Shown: positions 1-10,030 of the stretch, piece by piece
Numbering within the stretch: the first letter of the stretch is position 1
Layout: every line of letters begins with the position of its first letter
Translations under genes and position numbers: made by a program
NCBI GenBank assembly: GCA_004802705.1
Contig: SGPL01000228.1
Span: forward strand, 1-49,308
Length of the DNA stretch: 49,308 nt
Direction: 5' to 3'
Source: Bondarzewia mesenterica
Taxonomy: Eukaryota; Basidiomycota; Agaricomycetes; Russulales; Bondarzewiaceae
The notes under the pieces: generated by a model
Told to the model about the DNA's origin: nothing
Databases searched by the model: none
Seen by the model: the letters and a program-made list of their open reading frames with translations, nothing else

Positions 1-600
1 AAAACAAGAGTTGTTGTAGATGAATATATGAGTATGATATATGAGCAGGGAGCTATTTTGATGTAGAATCCACACCATATAATGCTGAAGCTGTCTTGCA
101 AAGCCTTTGGCCTTGCTGGCAAGAAACAGTGATCTTACTAGAAAATATCATTTAGAAAGTGTAACAAGTGTTATTCAAGATGAATATATAAGTGTAATAT
201 ATGAGCAGGAAGATATTTTGATGTAAAATGCTGCCTAAATAATGCTAAAGCATTTTGAAAAAGTTTTATATCTTCTCGGTGAAGAAGAGTGATCTCGTCA
301 GGTAAGATCATTGAGAAAATAGTATAAGTGCTAGTGGCAATGAATATATAAGTGTGATACATTGACCTGAAGCTATTTTAATATAGAATCCATGCCAGGC
401 TGAAGCTGAGGCTGCTCGGCAAAGTCTTATACCTTTCCAGTGAGGAACAGTAATCTCACTGGGCAATATCATTGAGAAAATAGTATAAATGCTAATGGTA
501 ATAAATGTACAAGTGTGATACATCTGTCTGAAGCTATTTTGATGTAAAATGCTCTCTAAATAATGCTAAAGCCATTCAGCAAAGTATTCAGCCTTTTTAT
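1..600. repeat. 160-bp tandem repeat array (about 3.8 units)
   Basis: A motif reading TGAATATATRAGTRTGATA recurs at positions 21, 181 and 341 and, more diverged, near 502, giving a period of 160-161 bp. Each unit continues through an 'AGCTATTTTGATGTA' segment and a 'CAGTGATCTCACTGGGCAA' segment. Units differ mainly by transitions. The array starts before the window, so its full length is unknown. The last unit runs into the 94-bp array that follows, and 'GTGAGTGGGCAAAATATT' of the second array aligns loosely with the end of the 160-bp unit, so the two arrays may share an ancestor. No coding potential is seen; short open frames here are chance. Confidence 0.85.
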
Positions 601-1100
601 CTCTTAAATATAGTAATAGTGAGTGGGCAAAATATTATTTATATTCTTTGCCCAGTAATGGTGAGCAAGCCCTTATTAAAAATCTTAGCTGAACTATTAG
701 AGATGGTCAACAGTGAGCAGGCAAAACATTATTTACATTCTTGGCCCAATAATAATAAGCATGCCCATATTAAAAACCTTGGCTGAACTGTCAGAGATAG
801 TCAATGGTGAGTAGGCAAAATATTGTTTACATGCTCAACTCAGCAATGATGAGCAAGCCCTTGCCAAAAATCTTAGCCAAACTATCAGAGATGATCAACA
901 GTGAGCAGGCAAAATATTGTTTACATGCTTGGCTTAGTAACAGTGAGCAAGCCCTTATCAAAAATCTTAGCTGAACCATTAAAAATGATCAATGGTGAGC
1001 AGGCAAAATATTATTTACATGCTCAGCCTAGCAACAGTGATAATAGCAAGCAAGCCTTTGCTAAAAATCTTGGCTAAAATGTTAGATATAGGCAACAGTG
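601..1100 (+). repeat. 94-bp tandem repeat array (about 5 units)
   Basis: The phrase GTGAGCAGGCAAAATATT, with variants, starts at 619, 713, 807, 901 and 995, an exact 94-bp step, and once more at 1098 after a 103-bp step. Each unit also holds 'CTTAGCTGAACTRTYAGAGAT', a segment that recurs in inverted orientation at 47.3-47.96 kb and 49.1-49.3 kb. The regular spacing is seen directly; the units are far too long and similar throughout to be a CRISPR array. Confidence 0.88.
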
Positions 1101-1291
1101 AGCAGGCAAGCCTATAATACTTGTATCTATTCCACTCAGCCTAACTATTAGAGTCAGCAAATAATGACACTAGCTGAACTGTTAGAGATAGACCTGCATT
1201 GCCATCGGTTGTGCTCAGCTGGACTATTGAAGATAGACAAAAAGCATATTCAGCTGGACTATCTAAGATAGTAAAAGGTACTGAATAATGT
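1100..1291 (+). repeat. Terminal segment of the repeat family ending in CACTGAATAATGT
   Basis: This segment is an inverted, decayed relative of 49,122-49,308. Both hold, in order, 'GCTGAACTGTTAGAGA', 'CCTGCATTGCC', a GCTCRGCTG block, 'AAAAAGCA', 'AGCTGGACYATCTAAGAT' and the closing TACTGAATAATGT / CACTGAATAATGT. Similarity stops abruptly after the last T at 1291. The same closing sequence marks the edge of the copies at 47,328 and 49,122, so it is probably the true end of a repeat unit. Confidence 0.75.
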
Positions 1292-2399
1292 ACATAATGG
1301 GCATCCAAAGTTTTTCACCAGTGAGAGGTCACTTATAGTCTGAGTGCTATCAAAGATCTAATTGAAGAGGGCTCACAAGGTCTTTAAACTCTCTCCATCA
1401 ACTTGAGCTGCCCTTGATATGAATTTGAGGTAAAATTAGTAAAAGCATTGCTCTTGATGGTCATGGATATACTACACACTAATACCTTTGATAATGCCTA
1501 AGCTAGCTAGCATGATGAGATGGAGACTGTCAGTGAAGTAACAGAGAAGATGCACACTATACTGATAATACAACATTATATAAAATAAAGACCTGAGGGA
1601 AATTATTGATTATCTTTAAAGCTTTACTGAGGCAATAATTTATATTCATCTTCTTAGCATAAACTCACATTTTCTCTCTTCTTGGCTGTGATCAGCATTA
1701 GAGTGGGATTCAAGGGTGTAAAGAAATCAAAGGGGGAGTTTAGCAGAGCTATCAGCATTCTCAAGATGCTTAGCCTAATATACTTTGCTAATCAAGTGGC
1801 CCAAATAGGGGGCCTGCTTGATCTTTATCCTTTTGTTTGACTTTCATTTTTTTAAAACAATCATTCAAGCATCAAGTATTCTCACTTTCTAGAGCTTATA
1901 GTATTATAAAAAGAGCTATATTATTGGGCAGAATAATCAACAAATAGCAACATTAACTGAGTGATTATTTAATTGATTAGCAGATGATTTAGCCCCTTTC
2001 AGTAATAACTCTTGACATCATGTTATTTGAAAGTCTTGTCATTTTATAAAAAATGTCATCTTAATGATGGGCTGATCATCAGATGATTCAAAATATAGAG
2101 GTTGTTGAAAGTAGTTATGTGTACTTCAATTGTCAATATTGATGTCAATAGTAAAAAGGGGTATATCCTCTAGCTATTTATTAGCTTTGGCTAGCATGAG
2201 ATAGTTGACTTATAATACTTAACAACCTCACAAATTTCACATTAATTGCTATTTACTGTAAATATTTTAAAACTCTGTTTCTCATTAAATCAATCAATAT
2301 ATATCTTTATACTACTTGCTATGCTTAGTCATGATTTCATCCTAACATTGTCCTTAAAATACTAGTCTCATTTCATCCATCCTTTAGCTTACACATCAA
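1292..2399. other. AT-rich spacer, nothing recognised
   Basis: No coding frame, RNA gene or repeat could be supported. It lies just downstream of the minus-strand TET/JBP-like relic, so any 3' part of that unit would fall here, but no similarity to the region downstream of the better copy (28.0-29.6 kb) was found by eye. Confidence 0.4.
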
Positions 2400-3260
2400 G
2401 CTACTCATACACATTATTTCTCTTAAAAAAGGCATAGCATACACACTCTTTGTTAACTTAGAGAATTAAATGTATCAGCACTTGGCTACAGATAGCTGCA
2501 ATAGTTCTCAAATTATATTGAAAAGATAGCCCTATTCATAGAAGCTCAAAAATAGCTTGGTCATAGGGGCTGATAATAATTAGTAGATTAAATCACTTAG
2601 CTTGACTATTGGTATCTCAGTGTGATGAAGTCAATCTCTGAGCAATCACTAAAATCCTATTAAAGACCAATAGCTAACAGCAGTGAGATCAATGAGGTTA
2701 GTGATATCATTGAGTTTTTTAATGCATTCAATTTTAGCAAAGTATTATTCAAGATCCTTATTATACCACTGAGGATGATTGATGACTCAACAAAGTCTTA
2801 AAGCTATTAGTGGCATCTCAAGTCAGAGTATCAGTTTTGAAAGCTGGCTAAATATTTTAGCCCATATTCAATAGTCTTTAGCAAAGGCAAAGAAATAGCA
2901 GCAGCATCAGTGATATGAATATCATCAAGGTATATTTTAAATGTTTCATTGAGAGGTGAATTAGTTTACTTGTATGATGTGTCTGTTCAAACTATTCTAA
3001 GGATATGTCTATTGACTCAGAAGGCATTCCTGTGCAGTCCTTCAAGTTATAATACAGACTAAGCTCTATTTAAGAATACTAATTACTATTATCTTTTAGT
3101 TTACACATTAGCTTTAACTTTGCTGCTGCATGTCATATTATAATCTTAAATCAGCATATCATTATGCATCCTATGGGACAATAACTGCTAGTAACTATCA
3201 ATAATGTGATATTATCAATGTCAATAAAACCCACTAAAATTATCTATAGCAAGCAAAAGC
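2400..3260 (-). pseudogene. TET/JBP-like 2-oxoglutarate/Fe(II) oxygenase, decayed copy 1
   Basis: Read on the minus strand, this region matches the better preserved copy at 26.7-28.0 kb piece by piece: 'LMCKLKD', then 'DCTGMP...S..IDIS...FEQTHH', then 'IAQRLTSSH' and 'VCYAFFKRNNVYE'. TET/JBP enzymes oxidise methyl groups of thymine or 5-methylcytosine in DNA using Fe(II) and 2-oxoglutarate. The iron-binding HxD appears as His-stop-Asp at 2614-2622 (CAC TGA GAT), where the other copy has His-Arg-Asp, consistent with CGA to TGA. Many further stops make it dead. It is divergent from gene X copy A, which starts about 950 bp away. The 5' limit is uncertain because upstream exons are too decayed to place. 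Family assignment rests on similarity to copy 2. Confidence 0.7.
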
Positions 3261-4214
3261 TAGTCAGTGATCCTTTCACACTCATATAGTTAGTGAAAGG
3301 TTAATGATAAGTAAAGCAAGGTGGATGTGCAGCCTCAGAGAGATTGTTGACCACTGAGTTTTTACTAAGACTTATAATATATATAATTGACAAAGGTTTT
3401 AATTTGCTTCAGCATCTATATTATGGCTTATTAGATTGAGATAATATAATAGAGTTTATAGAAAAGTGTAGGAGTTGTATGAGACTATTGTTATAAATAA
3501 GAAGGATAAGGGGATGATTAAAAGTACAAATTTTAGATAGGGTCATAATAATATGATATTTAAGCTTTTATTTTAGTAAGAGTGTGAGAAAGTATTTTTA
3601 TATCATAATAATAAAAGAAATTGAATTACAAAGTATGTACAAGAGTTTGAGTAATTTGGGGATGAGTGTTATATCTTGGCCCAATCAAGCAAGTCTTATG
3701 ATTTATACTACAAGAAACAGTTCACAGCATGCTAAAAAAACATACTATAAATAGGTAAGATGATAATTATTTAATTTTTAGATGCTGACACTGACAACAA
3801 ATGAGAAATTGAAAGGATTGAGTATATAAATTATATTCATGCTCATTGTCCCTGAATCTATCCTCACTGAGAATATTATTGTCAACTCCATACTATGGTC
3901 ACATTTTTAGGATTTAATAGATCATGAACATTAGAGTGTATACATATTATATATATATCATTGCTTTTATTTTTTATTTCACTCATTGTAATACTTAATT
4001 CAATTGGGCTACCTATAAGTACTGTGCACCATGTGGCTAAGCATTGCCTTATTAACATCATTCATATTGTACCCAATATCACTCTTCAACTTCTGTTAAT
4101 GATAAATGCTAGAGATTATGCAGACAGTATTTGCACTCTTAGGAATAGATATGCTATACACAATAGATGGCTATTTAAATCTTTCTCTATCTCTGTCTCC
4201 TCATCTTTTCTCCT
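3261..4214. other. Divergent intergenic region between TET/JBP-like copy 1 and gene X copy A
   Basis: By position this holds the 5' exons and shared promoter region of the two divergent genes, but decay is too strong to place exons or promoter elements. Open frames of 98 and 75 codons start at 3961 and 4106 and run into the beginning of gene X copy A; neither is convincing as an independent gene. Confidence 0.4.
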
Positions 4215-5345
4215 CCTTCTCCTATGCATTAAAGTTTTATATCCTTCAAATAGATAAAAATGCTGCTCTGTTTACTGATGCCAAAATTATTACATTTATC
4301 TGCACTTTAGAAGATTGGCTCTCTAAAAAGTGAAAGAATCATTGAGAATTCCAAAGGGGACTATGTCTAATATCTCTCTTAAAAAGGCTAAGTATATTGA
4401 TAAGCTGAGAAAGGTGAGTTTGTTATTGTACATGGGCTTAGCATGCTCACTGGTAGTAACTATCATTCTATGAGAAATTTATTAACTATTTTGAGTTTTA
4501 GCTTTTACAACAACTAATAAAAGAAATAATTAAGTATTTCTATCATTAGACTCTCTAACAAATTATTATAAAGGTCAAAAAGAAGGAGATCTAGGCATAT
4601 ATCAATGAGAAGCACTCTATCACTCTAGTCACTTTTTGACAGTACATCAAGCATTATTAAAAGGTTTTATAGTAGAAGACTAAAAATAAGATGTATTGGA
4701 GAGCTAAAAAAAGTACCATGAGCTTACTGATAAATAAAATGCAGCAACCTCACCACTAAAAGTATAAAGAGAGTGAGTAGAGTCCTCCTGTCATGATCTT
4801 TTGATGTTAACAATATTATAGTCTTATTGAAAAACATAGCCACTAATATATCAAAAAATTCACTCGATGAATATACAAGAAGTTTAAGATATAAGTGTTC
4901 ATTCTACATGCCTCTTAAAACAAGGATATAAAAAAATCTATACATAGTGAGTTTATTGTTACTGTTCAGGCCAATGAATGTAAAACTAATGGCATTGGCT
5001 TTAGCAGTCAAAATTATAATAATAAAAATGAGACTTTACTATTCATTAAGACATACTCTGAGTAGGCCACAAGAAATATCTTAGAAGATTAGAGCAGTAC
5101 ACTAAGAAGTCATTTTATAAGTAAATCCTCTAAATTATTATCTCATTTTTGACTTATTTATGTAAGTGTATCTCTCACCAATGTCAATGTTAATTATGCT
5201 AAGGCTAGCAAGAAGAATAGCAAGAAGCTCTTGCTAAAGTAGGCATTTGCAGAAGATAGTAAAGTGATGCTTTTATTAATAAAAGAGGGCAATTAGTTAG
5301 ATTTAGAGCAGATAAATGTACTAATTTAGTCAGTGATGATAGCCA
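4215..5345 (+). pseudogene. Gene X (unrecognised family), decayed copy A, 3' truncated
   Basis: This plus-strand relic is homologous to copies B (22.8-25.9 kb) and C (48.0-49.1 kb). Ordered matches are 'FTDAKIITFICTLEDWLSKK' against B 'FSKAECGLLTDSLKEWLTKS'; then 'YIDKLRK' followed by a GTGAGT splice donor at 4424, exactly where B has its first intron after 'IKLQK'; then 'KKKEI-AYINEKHSITLVT', 'YIKKFTR-IYKKFKI-VFILHA', 'NNKNETLLFIKTYSE' and 'KKLLLK-AFAEDSKVMLL'. Dashes mark stops, mostly explicable by single C-to-T or G-to-A changes. The family has no function I recognise. The match ends near 5345, where a minus-strand gypsy RNase H begins, so the downstream part seen in B and C ('EQYLSDGYL' region) is lost. 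It is divergent from TET/JBP-like copy 1. Confidence 0.72.
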
Positions 5346-5349
5346 CTTG

Positions 5350-6330
5350 AGAGTGTAAAATCTAAGGCATCAGTAATTAGTGTGCAAAAAGTGGTAGAGT
5401 TAAAATATTAGAGGATTGAAAAGGAAGCAAATTTATGCTTTAATAGTTAGAATGCATTTTGTGTAATATCTAAAAATATATAAAAAGAATATTTCTTTTT
5501 GTTAGTAAAGTCAAAAAGTGAATACTAGATGAATAATAGTCAATAAAGTGATAATGAAATTAGTAAAACTGAAGAATAATTAGAACCTTCAATATTAGAG
5601 GTTATGATCATCAATGATAATTGTAAGCTTCTTAGAATTCATTTTAATGCCATCAATACTTATGGTATACTTATCATACTCAACTTTTAATTTATCTCAC
5701 TCATATTTTACTAAATTAATGCAAGTATATATAATATGAAGGCAATCAATAACAAGTTGAACATGACCATTACGTTCCTTTTAAATGTATAAAAAAAACT
5801 AAAATGTCATCTAAATAAATAATACACATAACATTAAGCACAATATGAAAGACATCTTAGATAAGAGCCTAAAAGCTATAGGTCTATTAGTTAAACTATA
5901 CATTGATTAAGCTATATAGAATAATGAGGTGTTTAAAAGGTCTAAAAGGGATGTAAAAAGCAGTTTTTTACTCATCTCCCTCTTTGATCTAAAGTGAACT
6001 ATATGTAAAAATAAGATTAATGACAGTGAAAAGTTTATAGTTTTGAATATGATTCAGTAAATTATGAACAAGTAAAATTGGGTATTGATTCTTTTTATAA
6101 TAGCATTGAGGTCACAAAAGTCTATACAAAAATAGAGATTATTCATCTTCTTGAAAATGAGGTCTAAAAGATAGTGTTTTGCTATCCTCAATCTCAATGC
6201 TAATATGATATAGGCAGTATAATGGGTGCTTATTGAATTTAGCTTTAAAGAAAGTTGAGTTGATATAATCTATATATTTAGAAGGTATAAATAGCTAAAG
6301 AGTTAGATTTAGAGAATGTAAGTTAACAAT
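5350..6330 (-). pseudogene. Ty3/gypsy reverse transcriptase and RNase H remnant
   Basis: The minus strand shows, in order, 'KYIDYINSTFFKAKFNKHPL' (the entry region before gypsy RT), 'FTVINLIF' (first catalytic block), 'KEGDE-KTAFYIPFRPFKHL', then 'CIIYLDDILVF' at about 5810-5775, the YxDD active-site box with both aspartates present, then 'GIKMNSKK' and RNase H 'LKHKFASFSIL-YFN' and 'TDALDFTL' near 5350. Stops interrupt most segments. The RT would copy element RNA into DNA and RNase H would remove the RNA strand. The reading ends at the junction with gene X copy A near 5345. Confidence 0.8.
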
Positions 6331-7969
6331 AGATATGGAACTATTCAGTTTTGTTAGGTCATCAGCAAGAGATGAAAATATAGAGGTCATACAAATATAT
6401 GTCAATAAGCTGCTTAACAAAAAGCAAAGGAGACAGACATCATCAAGCATTGAGTGTGTCATTTACATAAACATTTTTAGACTAATAGTCTCAATGTTAA
6501 AAGCTAAGTTCAAGGTGGGGTTAAAGTAATCATAGCTAATCTACTAAGTGAAGATGCACAAAAATAAGAAAGAAGTTAAAGCTACAGCATTTGAGTTTAT
6601 CGAAGTTGAGTTTGAGGCTATTAGTGATGGTATGAATGATAAAAAGTTGATTTTTAGGTGCAAGGAGATGTAAGAGGCATAGATCACACTAGTTAAATTA
6701 AAGCTTATGTTGACAGCAGAGATAAAGTTTAAGATCAAGGGCAATAGCTATAATATAAAACTAAAGCTATTTATAATAATCATGACTAAAGATGTTTAGG
6801 TAGAGCTATAGCAATCAAGGGTGAGATTGTCATCATATTAGTTGATGTGAGAGTTGTAATATATAATTTAGTTAAGACCTAAGATGATAAAATAACTTAT
6901 AAAAACTACAGCAAGAGTTAAAAATCTAGAGTGAGTAAAAATAAATAAATAAGTAATAACATCTTGATCAGTTTAGACATGATTAGATAATTATTAACTA
7001 CTATAATAAGTATAGAAATATTCTTAAAAGTATTAAATTACTCAAAAATGCATAAAGTTTGCATATCTGAGTCAATAAGCATATATGTGTGAATGAGTTC
7101 TTGATTAATAAAATCTAGCACAATAGAGATAAAAAAATATGATGAGTAGTTCAAAGAAGGGCCAGAAGCTACAAAATATACTTAAAAATAGAAAGAGGAG
7201 TCAAGTTATTAGATGTGTCATAAGCTGAATAGATGTAAGTGGGCTTCAGCATGATTATTTGATCATTAAAATGTATCTCTTCATCAATTGAATGCTCTAG
7301 GACATTAAAAGGACAAATAGCTAAGCTTTTTTGTAGAGAGTTTGCCCTGTAAGGCCTTATTATTATTTTTATTTAGGTAGTTATTTATTATATGGCTAAT
7401 AATTAAAGGTCATTATTATAACAATCTTTTTTTCTTTTACTCAGTAAGTAGACTGCATTTTTTTTTAAATATGCATCATAATGATCTTTATCAAAATATC
7501 AAGAGAAAGTTGTTACATCAGGAAAAGTATACTATGTAAATAAACTCTAATTTATTTAATCCATCTAATTGCATTTTATTTTTAAAGAATATTTATATTT
7601 CAAATCAAATTCTTATTAGATCTTATTAACTATAAATATAATTATTATTATTATCATAATAAAGTATATGAGTATTATCTGATTTACATTTTAGAAATCA
7701 ACACCAAACTCCACCTGCTCAAACACTCACTCTCAGACATCCATAAGAGATCATGATCAAATGTTATATATTTAAATCTTTACCATAATTATTTTGATTA
7801 AGTCAAACTAGCTATTAAATTTAAGCTTATAAATTATGATACTTTTTACTGAAACCTTTCTAATGATGTAGAAGATGTTTGAGGTTGATGCAAATCAAAA
7901 GATAAGAATAAACACTGATAGGTAAGGCAAAATTTGTTGCAAGTTAGATTTAGGTCTATATATTAAAAT

Positions 7970-8150
7970 ATATGAGTGGTTAAGAGTGTTCATACAGAAA
8001 GTTAATAGTAATCAGTAGCTAAGATCTTAGGGATCAAACCTAGCTGATGGCAAAAAAAAAAAGTTAGTAAAAATAAATAAAAAGTTGTAATAATAAATAA
8101 TGAAGAGCTTGAGTTCAAATCTGAGTAATGGCATAATAAAAAATGAACAG
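7970..8150 (+). repeat. Possible tRNA-derived SINE relic
   Basis: A box-A-like stretch (GAGTGGTTAAGAGTG, 7974-7988) is followed about 45 bp later by a box-B-like GGGATCAAACCT (8030-8041), then 'AGCTGATGGC' and an A11 tract. A second box-B-like GAGTTCAAATCTG (8110-8122) is followed by 'AGTAATGGC' and an A/T-rich tail. Both boxes become good RNA polymerase III B boxes if CpA is read as a former CpG. No cloverleaf can be folded convincingly, so this is a repeat relic and not a functional tRNA. Confidence 0.35.
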
Positions 8151-8489
8151 CCGAAATTTATTCTCAATTGTTATTAGGTTATTCTTATTCAAAGTACAAT
8201 AAGCAATAAATTTACTGGTTACTCAAAAAGAGTAGATATCCAATAAGCTAGATTAGACTGTATACTGTAATAACTTATAATTTGTAAATAATAAATTCTT
8301 ATTTACATAGTGTGCTTTTCCTGATGTAGACAGTAGTAAGAGCATGCGAGATAAATATTGATTGATGCCTGCTACTAAAAAATTACTTGATGTTATATAC
8401 TGCCATTTTTTTTAATCTAGATCCTCATTATAAAGTCTATTATCAATGTCAATAGGTAAAGAATGAGCATATATTAGCTTAGCTTAAAT

Positions 8490-8905
8490 AGCTCACTTTA
8501 AATTATGATTAGATATGTATATCTTTATCTCTTTAGTGCAGTTGAGATAAATGAGCAGCTTACAAAATTATAATGCATATTTTACACACAAACTGATTTG
8601 ATACAACATCTCAATTTTATGAATCATAATGTGAACTGAATTAACATTATCTAAGTGCTTACAAAAGTCAATAATAAGTGTACTAAAATTATTGAGTAGT
8701 TCAGTGTTTCTTTTCTTAATAATATTAAATTAAGATTTAGAGGAGCCACTGCATAGACAAGAGTTCAAATAGAGAGCTTTATTTTTGTCAATAGAGAGTG
8801 AAGCATATGAGAGGTCTATTGTGCCCTTGAGTTCATCAATGAATAGCTCTATATTAATAAAGCTATCTTTAAATACTATCAGCTCTTTAAATTTTGCAAT
8901 TTAAT
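8490..8905 (-). pseudogene. Ty3/gypsy Gag remnant
   Basis: The minus-strand translation holds 'AKFKELIVFKDSFINIELF', 'DKNKALYLNSCLCSGS', 'KIEMLYQ' and 'YLNCTKEIKIYISNH'. The order and spacing resemble the retrotransposon Gag capsid domain, which has a tryptophan- and leucine-rich helix region followed by a 'L.Q...V..Y...F..L...L.W...' segment. Gag forms the virus-like particle. The assignment is from memory of the family pattern, supported by its position upstream of a clear gypsy RT on the same strand. No CCHC zinc knuckle was found in the following 500 bp. Confidence 0.55.
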
Positions 8906-9920
8906 ATAGTGCTAATAAGTCAACAGTAGCATCAAGTGAGGTGAGATCTATAGAAGGTGCTAGTGCTAGATTGGTAAAAGATATAAACAGTGTAGTGAGA
9001 TATTAAGTGATCATCTATAACATTTTATTGACTTGATATTGATTGATGCAAAAGTCAAAGGTGTATTGACTTAATATAGTGATAACATAAACTATATTGA
9101 CATATTCATTTCACAATAGTTGTATTGCCTATGATAAATTAAATATTGATATGAGAGTGATATATTCTAGATCAAGTGAGCTTAAAATTAGCATGTTTAT
9201 ATCTATAAAGTATGGTGTTTCTAGCTAAGAATTCTTTAAAGGGTCTATTTTTGTTAGTGAGTTACTTTTAAAATGAAATATACTAAGATTTTACTAAAAC
9301 TGAAGCAAGAAGGTTTTAGATTGAGACAATGGAGGAGCAAAGTTCAAAAAAGATGAGTTGTTAGTCTAATTAAACTATAACAGGTGAGGTTATCAATAAG
9401 TCAAATAAAAGTGCATATATAAGAATTCTCAAATAACAAGAGGCATATTACTAATGTTAACTAGATGAGGTACATGAGTAACATGTGACAGGTTCAGTAG
9501 AGCAGAGTCTGCAGCTAGTAAAGAAGACACAAGAAACATTAAATGTAGAATAGATCAAATAAGAGTTAGAATAGGTATAAATAGAGGAATAAATAGTGTA
9601 GAGATAATGAGAATATATCAGATTAATGATAAATTATCTGTTGTATATAGAATAGATATGACTGTGATGTAAGGCTTAAAGCCCTATATTTAACATGATG
9701 TATAAATTTATAATATCTATTCTATCTAATTAGCTATCATAAGGTACTCTGCCTCAAGAAGTATATAAACTTTAAAAGATAAAGAATATGACTTTTAATA
9801 TATAAATAAATCGAGGCTTAAAAATGAGATATATAAGATGAGTTTAGAACAAGATAATTTACTTCTCTGAGGTATTCAATAGCATATAGCAGAGCCTATA
9901 ATTAATTATATAATATAATT
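8906..9920. other. AT-rich spacer upstream of the gypsy gag
   Basis: A gypsy 5' LTR and leader would be expected here, but no partner LTR exists in the window to define it and no primer-binding site was recognised. No supported gene. Confidence 0.35.
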
Positions 9921-9922
9921 TA

Positions 9923-10030
9923 GGGAGTGAACAAGCTTAATAAAAGAAGCTCAATTATTTATTTTATAGAGGAAATAATTAATATTAATATATCTAAGGA
10001 GTGAGCAAGCTAAATAAAAGAGGCTATAAA
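9923..10030 (+). repeat. Local direct duplication, 75-bp spacing
   Basis: GGGAGTGAACAAGCTTAAT-AAAAGAAGCT at 9923 recurs as AGGAGTGAGCAAGCTAAAT-AAAAGAGGCT 75 bp later (about 9998). The two copies differ mainly by transitions and are set in nearly pure A/T sequence. The duplicated unit has no evident function. Confidence 0.55.

Larger units (their letters stand above)
5350..8905 (-). mobile_element. Truncated Ty3/gypsy retrotransposon relic
   Basis: The order on the minus strand is gag (8905-8490), an unresolved middle including the protease region, reverse transcriptase (6330-5600) and the start of RNase H (5590-5350). Integrase and a 3' LTR are absent because the element stops at the junction with gene X copy A. 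No 5' LTR could be paired. All frames are broken by stops. A tRNA-like repeat relic (7.97-8.15 kb) lies between gag and pol. The gypsy assignment comes from the YLDD-type polymerase box and the gag-pol order, with RNase H directly following the RT. Confidence 0.75.

Noticed and set aside
1..1100. Regular repeats resembling a CRISPR array
   Set aside because: Units of 160 and 94 bp are similar along their whole length with no repeat/spacer alternation, no cas genes are present, and the sequence is eukaryotic in character.
578..1291. Terminal inverted repeats (ATTCAGCCTTTTTAT near 585 against the end at 1291) making the left array a single MITE
   Set aside because: The left match is also explained as the fourth 160-bp unit aligned to its neighbours; similarity is short and A/T-rich, so it is not good evidence of an element end.
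5655..5690. A seventh palindromic TACTCAA site in the left unit
   Set aside because: The match lies inside readable gypsy RT coding sequence and lacks the second arm.
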